DNA of 64,000 nt from Candidatus Abyssobacteria bacterium SURF_17. GTDB taxonomy: Bacteria; Abyssobacteria; SURF-5. The first letter of the stretch is position 1. The number at the start of each line of letters is the position of its first letter. Below, one piece after another: positions 17,618 to 26,995 of this stretch. The DNA is taken from the NCBI GenBank assembly GCA_003598055.1, contig QZKI01000091.1:42040-106039 (forward strand). The letters run 5' to 3'. A program made the position numbers and the translations under genes. Under the pieces are notes generated by a model. That model ran no database searches and was not told the DNA's origin. It worked only from the letters and a program-made list of their open reading frames with translations.

Positions 17618-18355
17618 CTAATAGTCCGGCTTGGCCAAACCCGCTATTTTCCACCCGCTCGCATGCCTTTCCAGCACCACCTGCTTATAAAGCTTGTTTC
17701 CAAACTGTATCCACGGCTTGACGACTACGGAAGCCATATCACCGTTTACCTCTTCGCCGACAATCGTGAACGTCTTCTTCAGATTTCCGGTGACCATGAA
17801 ACTCCCCTCGAGAAGCTCCTCGTGACACGCCAGGAGCTCCGACGCGCGGCTGCCGCTTGCCTGCCGGTAATCCTTTGCCGTCATCCCCGTGGAGTCCATT
17901 CGGCACATGAAACCTCTTACATCCACACACGAAAAGAATTTCTCGGCATTACCCGCGGCAAGCGCGTCGAGCGCTTCCTGGGCAGTTTCCTCGGCAGTCA
18001 TGAATTGGCGAGAAAGCCTCACGTGGGGAAGGAATATGACCGCAGCGGCTATCACACAAACAAGTAACACAACTCCCGCTCCGACCACTGCCGATTTGGA
18101 GAGCCGAAAGCTCCTTCTGGGGCCTCGCGCAACGCGCTTATGCGCGCCCGAGCTCTTTCTCACCTGTGCGGTGCGCTCAGTTGCCGACCGTATCTTGCCG
18201 AGACATTCAAAGCACAGCAATGCCTCCGTCGGCCTCGATTGCTTTCCGACTTCGCCTCTTACGAGCACTTTGGTGAGGCATTCTTCACAGCCAAACCTTC
18301 CGCACTTCTTACAGTAACCAATCGAGTTCTTGTTAGGATGCACCGCGCATTGCAT
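17618..18355 (-). CDS. B-box zinc-finger membrane protein with a C-terminal NTF2-like domain
   Basis: 245 residues. The N-terminus carries CxxH...CxxC...CxxC (MQCAVHPNKNSIGYCKKCG, then FGCEECL and LLCFECL), the prokaryotic B-box zinc-binding type. A basic linker leads to one transmembrane helix at about 90-110 (VVGAGVVLLVCVIAAAVIFL). The outer region begins with AQEALDALAAGNAEKFF and ends with VVLERHASGWKIAG, resembling DUF4878/NTF2-like domains. Cytoplasmic zinc finger and extracytoplasmic globular domain are inferred. Function unknown. A minus-strand promoter lies 310 bp upstream. Confidence 0.7.
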   Translation of the reverse strand: MQCAVHPNKNSIGYCKKCGRFGCEECLTKVLVRGEVGKQSRPTEALLCFECLGKIRSATERTAQVRKSSGAHKRVARGPRRSFRLSKSAVVGAGVVLLVCVIAAAVIFLPHVRLSRQFMTAEETAQEALDALAAGNAEKFFSCVDVRGFMCRMDSTGMTAKDYRQASGSRASELLACHEELLEGSFMVTGNLKKTFTIVGEEVNGDMASVVVKPWIQFGNKLYKQVVLERHASGWKIAGLAKPDY

Positions 18356-18665
18356 TCTTGCCCCCTCCCGCTCTCAACGGCCCACTCACATTCATGAACC
18401 CCGTCGCGGTCCTTCGTTCACCACCATGGCACGAACGTTCCACAAGAAAAAGGAGCCGGGAACACGGATAATCCTAATGGAAACGAATGCACCGAACGAC
18501 AACGGATATGCTGCCCGCGAGTGCCACGCAGAATATCTCCGGCTTCTCTATTCGCGCAAATCGTTTTCATTCGTGATTCGTGTATCGGAAGTCTTGACCG
18601 TCGGTTATGGCCATGCCCTCCCGCGTGCTGTCTGCCGGGTGAGACGAAGGGAACGTGCAAGATTT

Positions 18666-18694
18666 AGTTTACTAATTCGGTAAATATATGTCAA
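18666..18694 (-). promoter_or_regulatory. Predicted sigma-70 promoter, minus strand
   Basis: -35 TTGACA (18694-18689), 17 bp, -10 TAAACT (18671-18666). It would read toward the B-box gene with an unusually long leader of about 300 nt. Confidence 0.5.
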
Positions 18695-18783
18695 GAACCA
18701 TTTTTGCTGAAGTTGCAAAACGCCTGTCTGAGATCGCGCTCGGAGACGCAACCTTCCCTGCTTGCGGGGGCCTTGCGGATCAA

Positions 18784-18812
18784 TTGCAGAATCCTGTGCA
18801 AAAGGGCATACT
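18784..18812 (+). promoter_or_regulatory. Predicted promoter of the SpoIIE-type phosphatase gene
   Basis: -35 TTGCAG (18784-18789), 17 bp, -10 CATACT (18807-18812), about 34 bp before the ATG at 18847. Confidence 0.45.
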
Positions 18813-18846
18813 GACCTAAGAACATAGGAAAGAGGACATTTAGTCA

Positions 18847-19620
18847 ATGGGAAATATCTCGACGAGGAAGGCCGTCGCCAAGAGATTCACCTGTCACGAA
18901 GTATGGGGTGGAAATGAGCGTGCCGAACTCGACATCGATTTTGGCAGGCTCACCGGATATCTCCTCAGCCTACCCTATCAGACCGACAAGGGGGGTGATC
19001 TCTATTTCCTCTCCCTCTGTGACCAGGAGATGCTATCCAAGATCGTGGTTGCCGACGTGGCGGGACACGGAGAAATCGTTTCACAAGTCGCCGCCGGGTT
19101 GAGAACCCTGCTCCGGCAAAACGTCAACGAAGTGGACAACACGAAACTCCTCGTCTCGCTCAATGAGTCCCTTCGTCACAAACCGCTCAAGGGCAAATTT
19201 GTAACCATGGTGGCTGCCACATTCAACGGGCACAACGGGAATTTCGTATACGCATACGCCGGACACCCCACGGTGCTCCGGTTCAATTCAGCGCTCGGCA
19301 GATGGCAGTTTCTCGATGCCGTCGAAACATACAACTCCGGTGTTCCCCTCGGAATCATCGGCGACACCGAATACATTCAGATGAAGACACGGTTGAATGA
19401 CGGCGACATTCTCCTTTTTTACACCGATGGCATAGTTGATGTGAAGAAAACCTCGGAAGAACGCCTTAGCATAAATGGTCTCCTCGAGCTGTTGCAGCGT
19501 GCAGCTCGCGACCACCGTACGCCCCGCCAAATGGCCGACTCGCTCATCAAAGAAATTGCAGAATCCTGCGAAGGCAGCTTCACCGACGATGTCACCCTCC
19601 TTATCCTTAAAGTCAACTGA
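18847..19620 (+). CDS. SpoIIE/RsbU-type PP2C serine phosphatase
   Basis: 257 residues, almost entirely one PPM/SpoIIE phosphatase domain. Metal-binding acidic motifs are in order: GGDLYF, VADVAGHG, FYTDGIVD and TDDVTLLIL. Family members dephosphorylate anti-sigma-factor antagonists or c-di-GMP-linked regulators in partner-switching pathways. There is no sensor domain; the first 40 residues are short and unlike a known sensor. No anti-sigma or STAS gene is adjacent, so its partner is encoded elsewhere. AGAGGA lies about 10 bp before the ATG. Confidence 0.88.
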   Translation: MGNISTRKAVAKRFTCHEVWGGNERAELDIDFGRLTGYLLSLPYQTDKGGDLYFLSLCDQEMLSKIVVADVAGHGEIVSQVAAGLRTLLRQNVNEVDNTKLLVSLNESLRHKPLKGKFVTMVAATFNGHNGNFVYAYAGHPTVLRFNSALGRWQFLDAVETYNSGVPLGIIGDTEYIQMKTRLNDGDILLFYTDGIVDVKKTSEERLSINGLLELLQRAARDHRTPRQMADSLIKEIAESCEGSFTDDVTLLILKVN

Positions 19621-20024
19621 ACCGCAGGAGCTGGCTCGTCCCGAACACAACGAAATCCCCGTCGTGTCTTCTGCGTAGACTCTCACGCAGTTTCTATGGT
19701 AAGCCCTCGCTCCTCTTCGCTTCTTCTTGTGCGCAGTTCCACCTAAAGATGTGTTTCATCTAGGAATAAATTAACTATAACATTCACGGATACTTGCCGT
19801 TTGATTGTTCCAAAACATTACATTCATACAGAGTACGTTCCTTCATAAGTGCTTGCGTTTCTTTCTGGCAGATTGTATGTAATAATATGATGCGTTGCCC
19901 GTAAAGCTTTCTTGCCGACAGCGATTGCATAAGTGTTTTAATTATAGTTGCTTATGCCCAGCATTCCAGGATGTCAGAGCCTTGGCAGTCCTCTTGCTCA
20001 ATTGGAAGTAGGTGGAGAGTGAAA
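19621..20024 (+). other. A+T-rich intergenic region, 404 bp
   Basis: Clearly richer in A+T than its neighbours between about 19740 and 19960, with several promoter-like hexamers (TTGCGT at 19853, TATGTA at 19876) but no confident pair. No open frame with coding character. Probably the regulatory region of the large membrane protein gene that follows. Confidence 0.4.
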
Positions 20025-22835
20025 ATGACGTCCCGCGCAGTGAAGAAGATGCTGGACGAATTGGGATATGATGAAAAGGCACTCGGTAAAATGATTACTA
20101 CATACCGCGAAAAAACGAGGTTTTCCGCTATAGCGATGCTGTGGATTTGTTTCTTCCTTTCCGGCGCATGCGGTCTCGTATATCAAGTAGCGTGGACTCG
20201 CATGCTGACCCTGATTTTTGGGGCTTCCGTCTTTGCCGTGAGCACGGTGCTCATGACTTTCATGGGAGGACTGGCACTGGGAAGCTATCTGTTCGGCCGA
20301 ATCGCGGACCGAATCAAGTATCCAGTGCGACTGTACGGTATCCTGGAAATAGCAATCGGTGTTTATGCCTTTTTCCTCCCGCTTATCTTGAAGCAGTACG
20401 ATTTTCTTTACGTAACGTTCTTCCGGGCGGCAGACCCTTCCTTCTTCACGCTGCTGCTTTTCCGCTTCACCCTTACCGCTGCGCTCCTTATTCTTCCGAC
20501 CACGTTGATGGGAGCGACATTGCCCATCCTGAGTGCGTTCGTTACGCGAAACCTGAAGAGTGTGGGATGGAGTACGGGAAGCCTTTATGCGCTGAACACC
20601 TTCGGCGCGGTGCTTGGGTGTGCTGCCGCGGGTTTCTATCTGATTGGCAGGTTCGGGATTCTCCAGACGATTCATATCGCGGTCGCGGCGAACGTAATCA
20701 TCGGCGCATTCATGTATCTTGCGTTTTCGCGGTGGCAGACTCTGGAGGCTGAGGATGCTGATACATCTCAGGCTGCACATGTCGGGGACGTTCGGACGAG
20801 CGAGACCCCTGCAGTTTACCCGCAGCCGATTGTCCGCTTGGTGCTTCTGTTTCTTGGCCTGTCCGGTTTCTGTTCGCTCGGCTATGAGGTATTGTGGACT
20901 CGAGCGCTCGTGTATCATCTGAACATCAGCGTCTATGCGTTTGCGACGATGCTCACAACGATTCTCGTCGGAATTGCGCTGGGCAGTTTCATCTTTGCAA
21001 GGATTGTGGATAGGACGCGCGAACCATTGCTGTTGTTCTCGGCCATCGAGCTGCTCATCGGCATCTCCGCCGTGATGTCGCTCCCGATTCTCGGCAAGTT
21101 CTTCAACGAGCTTGAAAGAGCATTTCCCGGGCTCGGAACAATCGTTTGGCTCCCGAGCTCGAACAAGTTTATCAAATCCTTCCTCATTATGTTTGTTCCA
21201 ACGCTGCTGATGGGAGCGACGTTCCCCGTTGCCGCGAAGATATGCGTCCCGAGCGTGAGGAAGGTGGGCAAGAGCATAGGTGTGGTCTATTCAGCGAATA
21301 CTGTCGGCGCCATCATCGGCTCATTTGCGGCCGGGTTCATCCTCGTCCCGCTCCTTGGAATCGGCAAGAGTATTCTCGCGCTCGGATGCGTGAATGTCGC
21401 AATTGGAGCGGCGATCTTCTGCATAAATCCGCAGGTCTCATTCAATGCAAAGCGCCGCCTCTCTCTGGCGGCAGTCCCCGCACTGGCGGTCTTCGGCCTG
21501 TTCGTCTGGAGGTTCACCGGCGTTCAGTTTGCCAGTCCCCTCGAGAATGCAGGACGGGTGCTCTACTATAGAGAAGGCATCGGGGCGACAGTCAAAGTCT
21601 TCGAAGACAATAGAACGGGAATCCGTCAGATAAGCATCGACGGCTATCCGGTCGCAGCCACAGGAAATCAATTGGACTGGAGGGGACCGGAAGGCCAGAG
21701 TGCGCAGGCGCACTTCCCCATGCTGCTCCATCAAGACCCGAAGGACATTTGCATCATCGGATTCGGAGCAGGCGGGACATCCTATGGTGTCAGCCTTTAT
21801 GATGTGGACACCATCACCTGCGTCGAGCTAAGCCGCGAAGTGCCCAAGGCAGCTCCATTACTTGCCGAAGTGAACCACGACGTCTTGAATCATCCCAAAT
21901 TCAAGCTCGTCATCGACGACGGCAGAAACTTCATCCTCCGCACGGAGAAGAAGTTCGACATCATCACGGTCGACGCGACTTCCCCGAAGTGCGCCGGGAA
22001 CGTGTCGCTCTACACCAAGGAATTCTATGACATGTGTAAGGAAAAGCTCGCGCCCGGCGGCATCATGGCCCAATGGATGCCGTACCACTTGCTTTCCCGG
22101 CGCGAGGACCTCATGCTTTTCAAGACATTCCAGCAATCCTTCCCTCATTTTTCCGTGTGGTTCACGAGTGACCTCGGCTATTTTCAGCTCATCGGCTCAA
22201 AGGACCCTCTGAGAATCGACTTTCAGCGCCTCGAGAAACGCATGAGCCAGCGTGAACTCCGCGGCGAGCTTGCCGCAATACACCTGAACTCGCCGGCAAA
22301 GTTGCTTGCGTGCTTCGCCATGGGTGAAGATATACCCCTCTCATTGTTCGACGGAATTCCCGTGAATACCGACAACCATCCGTACATCGAATATTTCAGA
22401 GACGACGGCGGCTTGGGCGAGTTCATCTTTGAGAGCCGCGTCGGGCAGCCGCCGGTATACAATTTTGGAGACTCTCCGGACGAAGCTGCAAGAAACAGAG
22501 CGGAATACAGCAAGGCCCTGGAAGTGACCAATCACCTCATCTCGGCCCATTACTGGTGGAAGAAAGGATACTTAGGCGAAGCCCTCACGAGAACCCGGCT
22601 CGCCCTGCTCGTCGAGCCTACCAATCGCGAAGCCTACGTGCTCCACAGAGTCCTCGAGAAGAAATACAAGAGGCTTTATCTGGCCAAGGCCGCAGCAGCC
22701 CAGGGAAAAAATGATATCCATGGCGCCGTCATGGCATGCAACAGAATACTGCGGATCATGCCCGACGACCGGGATACGCTTGCCCTGTTAGTGACACTCC
22801 ATCAAAGCGTGGGACACAGCCGAAGCGCACTCTGA
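20025..22835 (+). CDS. Polytopic membrane protein with spermidine-synthase-like and TPR-like domains
   Basis: 936 residues from the ATG at 20025 (GGAGAG 7 bp upstream). Two similar hydrophobic blocks (about 35-255 and 275-505) each begin with a FxSGxxxLxYxVLWTR-like helix: SGACGLVYQVAWTR and SGFCSLGYEVLWTR. This suggests internal duplication. A Rossmann-fold spermidine-synthase-like domain (about 535-770) has GFGAGGTSYG in place of GGGDGG, then VIDDGRNFI and ITVDATSP. A C-terminal helical part (about 820-936) resembles TPR repeats. Such fusions are widespread but uncharacterised; aminopropyl transfer is not established, and the altered glycine loop argues for another substrate. Confidence 0.8.
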   Translation: MTSRAVKKMLDELGYDEKALGKMITTYREKTRFSAIAMLWICFFLSGACGLVYQVAWTRMLTLIFGASVFAVSTVLMTFMGGLALGSYLFGRIADRIKYPVRLYGILEIAIGVYAFFLPLILKQYDFLYVTFFRAADPSFFTLLLFRFTLTAALLILPTTLMGATLPILSAFVTRNLKSVGWSTGSLYALNTFGAVLGCAAAGFYLIGRFGILQTIHIAVAANVIIGAFMYLAFSRWQTLEAEDADTSQAAHVGDVRTSETPAVYPQPIVRLVLLFLGLSGFCSLGYEVLWTRALVYHLNISVYAFATMLTTILVGIALGSFIFARIVDRTREPLLLFSAIELLIGISAVMSLPILGKFFNELERAFPGLGTIVWLPSSNKFIKSFLIMFVPTLLMGATFPVAAKICVPSVRKVGKSIGVVYSANTVGAIIGSFAAGFILVPLLGIGKSILALGCVNVAIGAAIFCINPQVSFNAKRRLSLAAVPALAVFGLFVWRFTGVQFASPLENAGRVLYYREGIGATVKVFEDNRTGIRQISIDGYPVAATGNQLDWRGPEGQSAQAHFPMLLHQDPKDICIIGFGAGGTSYGVSLYDVDTITCVELSREVPKAAPLLAEVNHDVLNHPKFKLVIDDGRNFILRTEKKFDIITVDATSPKCAGNVSLYTKEFYDMCKEKLAPGGIMAQWMPYHLLSRREDLMLFKTFQQSFPHFSVWFTSDLGYFQLIGSKDPLRIDFQRLEKRMSQRELRGELAAIHLNSPAKLLACFAMGEDIPLSLFDGIPVNTDNHPYIEYFRDDGGLGEFIFESRVGQPPVYNFGDSPDEAARNRAEYSKALEVTNHLISAHYWWKKGYLGEALTRTRLALLVEPTNREAYVLHRVLEKKYKRLYLAKAAAAQGKNDIHGAVMACNRILRIMPDDRDTLALLVTLHQSVGHSRSAL

Positions 22836-22916
22836 ACGTCTTCCCCGCGATTGACGATGCAATGCAGGAGCGCGGCGCAGCATCCCATTACAGCCCAAAA
22901 AACCGGAGTTTTTTCA

Positions 22917-22942
22917 TAGGGGCGCACGGTCGTGCGCCCCTA
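22917..22942. repeat. Intergenic palindromic repeat, TAGGGGCG...CGCCCCTA
   Basis: Perfect inverted repeat: TAGGGGCGCACG (22917-22928) and CGTGCGCCCCTA (22931-22942), 12-bp stem, 2-nt loop. It sits between two convergent genes (22836-23122, otherwise empty) and could also end transcription from both sides. Confidence 0.8.
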
Positions 22943-23122
22943 CGTGCATACCCGTGGGACAGATTCTCTGACCCGCATTCCATCAAGAGAAATACGGGCG
23001 TGCCGAAAACGATAGCCCCCGAACCGCGGAGCCATTTTATCATCCCGAAGTTCACAAAGAAGGGTTTGTTTCCAAGCTGAAACAAGCGCCTCGAAATCAG
23101 TAACGGTTTCCTGACTGCCTCG

Positions 23123-25240
23123 TTAGCCTCGCAACGCGAATACTGTTGCGCCGTCCGCCGAAAACAGTGGCACGCAGTATTCCGCAAGGAAGCGCTCGAG
23201 CATTTCAATATCGGCGGCTATGCGGGCCTTATCCTCCTCTGAAACGCTGAAAGGCGGGAATCTGACGAAGAAAAGCTCATTGAGCAGGATATGGGTTATG
23301 CGCATCTCACACAGCTTTTCTCGAAATGCCGCCGTACTGCCCGCCTTGTGCGCCAACTCCAGCATGCTGGGGGCCTCGAACACGCTGTCTCCTATCTGAG
23401 GCCGCTCACAGAAGAAGCCGCGATTGTCCCAGAGGAACATGAGTCGGGCATCCGGCGGCAGATTCTCGTTGATGTACTGAAAAACCGGATAGTTGGGCAC
23501 CTTTCTCGCCAAAAAATCCTCTGCTTTTTCATCCCCCCACACCGCAGCGCCGAATTCCGACGGCACGAGTAACGGGTAGAAGTATGCAAACGAGAACCAC
23601 ACCAGCCCGCACGCCGCGAGTGCTGCGGCCTTGAATGCGAGTGTGAGAGGCCGAGGAAGTTTGGAGATTCCTTTACCCATCGCAACTATCGTGTGTGCGC
23701 ACATAAGGCTCAGCACGGGGAAGATCGGCATCAGATATCGTGTGATGTGCGTGGACGCCGCCCAACTGATGAAGTATATGACGCACAGCGGGGCGGACCA
23801 CTTGAGAACCGCCGGCTTGCGGCGAACGAGAACAAAGGCGGGCAGAAGAATCAGCCACAGCGGAGTAACCGTCGTGTCGAAGTTCTCGAAGCCGGCCTTG
23901 CCGAATATCGTGATGTTCCATGGGAGGGCGGCGAAGCTGCGGAAGTCTCGTCCCATACCGTGAGCGCTCACATATGCGAGCATCCGCTCGACTTGCCTCG
24001 GCGCAAGCCAGCGCCCGTCAAAAAGGTCGTACATGAGCGGATAGAACGGGTTGCCGGTAACAACATAATTCTTGACCAGATACGGCAGCACAAGCACGGC
24101 CACGGTTGCCCCGAAGATCGCCGCCCGCTTCACGATGGCGCCCGTCAAACGCCCGCGCGAAGTGAGTTCCGATACAATGAGCAGCACGCCGAGCGAAATA
24201 AGTCCGTGAAGCGCCGTGTACTTGATGCCGGCAAATATCCCCGCGAACACGCAGAAAAGGCGGAACCATCCCTCGCTGCCTTCGGTTCGCCATCGCCACA
24301 GGCAACTGGCCGCCAGCAAGAAGTAAAACATCATTGCCATGTCCACATACGCAATCGGCATCTCGTTCAACACCGGTGGGTTCAAAACCAGTATCAGCAC
24401 TGCGAGGATCGCGGTCGCTCGCCCGAACGTGGCTCGTGCGAACCCATAGAGAAATGCAATCGCTCCGACGCCAAGCGCATAGTGAATCAGATTCGCCAGA
24501 ATGAATTCGTCAATCAACAAAGCTGCCGCATACAGCATCTCTACGTTGAGGACCGTGTTAGAAAAGAGATTATACGGGATGGGAACAATCCCGTGCTCAT
24601 GCGCATAAACACGCGGCACATTGAGATGATACACCATCGCGTCATGCGTGATGCTCGGCGCAAGCGCAATGGTTGCAAGAAGAACCATTATGATGAACAG
24701 CGCGACCTTCCCAAGTCGTTCAAGGACCGACCCGCGCTCGGATGCACCAATGCGATAGATACTCGCGAATTCTTTCATCAGAGAAGGCGCTTGCGAGAGG
24801 CCAATAAGGAGCATGACTCCAATGACACCCCATACGACTCCGCTGTAAAGCGCGCCTGCGATTCCCAAGAGGAAGATAACATACATCAGGATGCCCCATC
24901 CGAGCCCGAGCGCAAGCAAGAGATACTGAATAAAATTCCATTTCTCATTCAGGAAATTGCCGGCAGGCTTCAGTTTAGCTGCGTACAGCACGCACGAGCC
25001 GCCGAGAACACCAGTCGCAATCAAAAGGCTTGCCAGAATGAGGTGCTTCAGGCTCGAAGCGATATTCGACAGGTTTCTGGACGGGAGCGGAAACCGGAAG
25101 GTCCGGATTAGTTGCCACACGTGCTGGGGCTCAAGCGGGTGTTCCTGGAAGAAGCGAACCAGTACGACGGCAGCCCAGAGCACAAGAGCACAAAAGAGCA
25201 AGAGCTTAATTGCTCTGCTTTCTCCGTAATCCTCGTGCAT
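23123..25240 (-). CDS. Polytopic membrane glycosyltransferase (PMT/ArnT-like, GT-C fold)
   Basis: 705 residues with a dozen or more hydrophobic helices and a soluble C-terminus. The first large loop carries SITHDAMVYHLNVPRVYAH, the acidic loop expected for GT-C enzymes that use polyprenyl-phosphate sugar donors. Probably transfers a sugar to an envelope glycan or protein on the outer face of the membrane. It starts 6 bp after the stop of another membrane glycosyltransferase gene, so the two form an operon. ATG at 25240 with GAGGG just upstream. Acceptor and sugar are unknown. Confidence 0.75.
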   Translation of the reverse strand: MHEDYGESRAIKLLLFCALVLWAAVVLVRFFQEHPLEPQHVWQLIRTFRFPLPSRNLSNIASSLKHLILASLLIATGVLGGSCVLYAAKLKPAGNFLNEKWNFIQYLLLALGLGWGILMYVIFLLGIAGALYSGVVWGVIGVMLLIGLSQAPSLMKEFASIYRIGASERGSVLERLGKVALFIIMVLLATIALAPSITHDAMVYHLNVPRVYAHEHGIVPIPYNLFSNTVLNVEMLYAAALLIDEFILANLIHYALGVGAIAFLYGFARATFGRATAILAVLILVLNPPVLNEMPIAYVDMAMMFYFLLAASCLWRWRTEGSEGWFRLFCVFAGIFAGIKYTALHGLISLGVLLIVSELTSRGRLTGAIVKRAAIFGATVAVLVLPYLVKNYVVTGNPFYPLMYDLFDGRWLAPRQVERMLAYVSAHGMGRDFRSFAALPWNITIFGKAGFENFDTTVTPLWLILLPAFVLVRRKPAVLKWSAPLCVIYFISWAASTHITRYLMPIFPVLSLMCAHTIVAMGKGISKLPRPLTLAFKAAALAACGLVWFSFAYFYPLLVPSEFGAAVWGDEKAEDFLARKVPNYPVFQYINENLPPDARLMFLWDNRGFFCERPQIGDSVFEAPSMLELAHKAGSTAAFREKLCEMRITHILLNELFFVRFPPFSVSEEDKARIAADIEMLERFLAEYCVPLFSADGATVFALRG

Positions 25241-25246
25241 CCGCCC

Positions 25247-26881
25247 TCAATCCCTGAGCGCAAGCGGCTCAGCTGCCAGAGGTTCAGCAGACGGCATTTC
25301 GTAATCCCTCTGCTTGAAGAAGTGCACATATCCTGAATCGACCCGTGCGGCACATGGAACATACCGGCTTCTGAAGTCGTACAATCTGAGCATTTCGCGG
25401 TTGCCCGGGGCGAGAACTCCGTAAATCCAGTAATAGCTCAGGAGCTCTTCTACGGGAAGCTTCTGTGGCCAAATGCGGCATGCACCCAGGAAAACGAGGT
25501 CTGGTTTTCGCCCGAGGACATACGCGCTGTTGTATTTCTCGTGGCCGGCCTCACCACGCCCGAACTCCGCAACTTCGGTATGTGCAATATGGACATCGTT
25601 CAGGCCGACGAGGTCAATCGTCTTCAAGCCCGAATAATACGGAATGATTCCGGCGGGAATGAGAGCGATCGTGGTATCGCTGTCCACGGTGTTTTTCAGC
25701 CATTTGCCCACTTTCATGCGGTCGGCGTCCGCTGGTTTTTCAACGTCGAACACCCGATGATGTTCGCGTCCGAAAAAGGAAGGCGCTGCGGTGACCGCGA
25801 CTGCCGCCGCACACGCAGCCACGAGCCCAATGCGCCAATGCGAGGCTGCCCCCTGCGTTTCCACGCTTTCCCTAAGCCTGAGCAGTTCGCTCAAACCCAT
25901 CACGCTGAGCAGATACATCGCCGGGAAGATAGCAACAAAGAAACGATGCATCACCAATTGGTCCCCGCCGACGTACAGGACGAACCCGACGCACGCCGCT
26001 ATCTGAAGGAGGAGAAAAGAGGATTCGAACCCGATCACTCTGCGACGACCTTCTCCATCGGCGGTTTGAAACATTCGCGCATAGAAAAAAACTGCGGCCG
26101 CCGCGATGGGGACAAGTCCATAATCGGCCACGAAGAACCATGCATATCTTATTCCGCGCACTATTGAGGCTGTTCCCCCTGCGACCTTTGCGTAGAACGT
26201 GTTCGGCAAAGGGTAGCCGTAGTATGAGTATCGCCATACGAAATAGGGGAGAAAAACGGCAAGGCAGACCGTAAGGAGTCGCATGAAGAGGCCAACTCTT
26301 CTCTTGATACTGCTGTCCGGGGACGACCGTATCGGCCCGACGATAATGTGAGCCGCAGTCGCTGCCAGAAACACGACGCCGTCCGGCCTGGTCATGATGA
26401 GGAGCGCAAACAGCAGTCCGCAGACGTGCATCGCCCTTGCGTGTCGGGCGTCCAGATAGACGAATGTTATCAGAACAAGCAGGAACGTGAACAGAGCGGT
26501 TTCCAGCCCCCCAAGCGTCCACATCGCAAAGCTGCCATTGGCGGCAAGAAGCGCACCGGGGACAAGCGACAATGCTGAATGCGCCTTTCCCGCATAGCGC
26601 CTCGTCAGAAACCGGTTGGCCATGATGGTGACGAGAACGATTGTGCCCGCGCTCGAAAGAAAACCGAGTATTCTGGCGGATTGCACGATGTCCGCCCCCG
26701 TGATTGCGGCTCCCGCGAGCAGCATCGCCCAGAGGAAGTTCGTGTAGCCCTCCGCGCGCTCGCCCGGATTGTAGACCAGGCCATGCCCCGCAAGCAGATT
26801 GCGCACGTAGCGGAACGTAATGAACGCGTCATCGGTGGAATAACTGTAGTGGAGTGCGTGTGCTCCGAAGGCGAGCGTCAA
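25247..26881 (-). CDS. Membrane glycosyltransferase resembling arabinofuranosyl/mannosyl GT-C enzymes
   Basis: At least 544 residues, multiple membrane helices. The opening YSTDDAFITFRYVRNLLAGHG, then LVYNPGERAEGYTNFLW, is the acidic-loop signature of AftB-like GT-C enzymes. The only canonical start is TTG at 26881, which cuts the first helix: the same frame runs upstream without a stop to 26998 and encodes more of that helix (TIILILIPLTLAF), with no ATG, GTG or TTG in between. The true start may be a rare ATT/ATC codon, or the gene may be N-terminally damaged. In operon with the next glycosyltransferase. Confidence 0.75.
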   Translation of the reverse strand: MTLAFGAHALHYSYSTDDAFITFRYVRNLLAGHGLVYNPGERAEGYTNFLWAMLLAGAAITGADIVQSARILGFLSSAGTIVLVTIMANRFLTRRYAGKAHSALSLVPGALLAANGSFAMWTLGGLETALFTFLLVLITFVYLDARHARAMHVCGLLFALLIMTRPDGVVFLAATAAHIIVGPIRSSPDSSIKRRVGLFMRLLTVCLAVFLPYFVWRYSYYGYPLPNTFYAKVAGGTASIVRGIRYAWFFVADYGLVPIAAAAVFFYARMFQTADGEGRRRVIGFESSFLLLQIAACVGFVLYVGGDQLVMHRFFVAIFPAMYLLSVMGLSELLRLRESVETQGAASHWRIGLVAACAAAVAVTAAPSFFGREHHRVFDVEKPADADRMKVGKWLKNTVDSDTTIALIPAGIIPYYSGLKTIDLVGLNDVHIAHTEVAEFGRGEAGHEKYNSAYVLGRKPDLVFLGACRIWPQKLPVEELLSYYWIYGVLAPGNREMLRLYDFRSRYVPCAARVDSGYVHFFKQRDYEMPSAEPLAAEPLALRD

Positions 26882-26995
26882 CGGGATAAGGATGAGAATA
26901 ATCGTTCGGTTGACCGGATATCGCGCAGATGGTGCCGTGGAGATGTCTTTTCCCCCCGTAATGCCCGGAATCGGGCTTGGCGCCTGACCGAGAAA

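Larger units (their letters stand above)
18356..18846. other. Divergent intergenic region, 491 bp
   Basis: Separates the B-box gene (minus) from the SpoIIE-type phosphatase (plus). The open frames look random. It holds a minus-strand promoter at 18666-18694 and a plus-strand one at 18784-18812. The 310 bp between the former and the B-box gene are transcribed but not obviously coding. Confidence 0.5.

Noticed and set aside
18418..18660. 80-codon minus-strand frame upstream of the B-box gene
   Set aside because: Composition is His/Arg/Ser-rich and no ribosome site or family pattern is seen.
23693..25111. Open frame of 472 codons on the plus strand
   Set aside because: Antisense to the PMT/ArnT-like glycosyltransferase; no family features and biased Arg/His/Glu composition.
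26005..26035. tRNA T-loop-like string GATTCGAACCC
   Set aside because: It lies inside the glycosyltransferase gene and no cloverleaf can be built around it.
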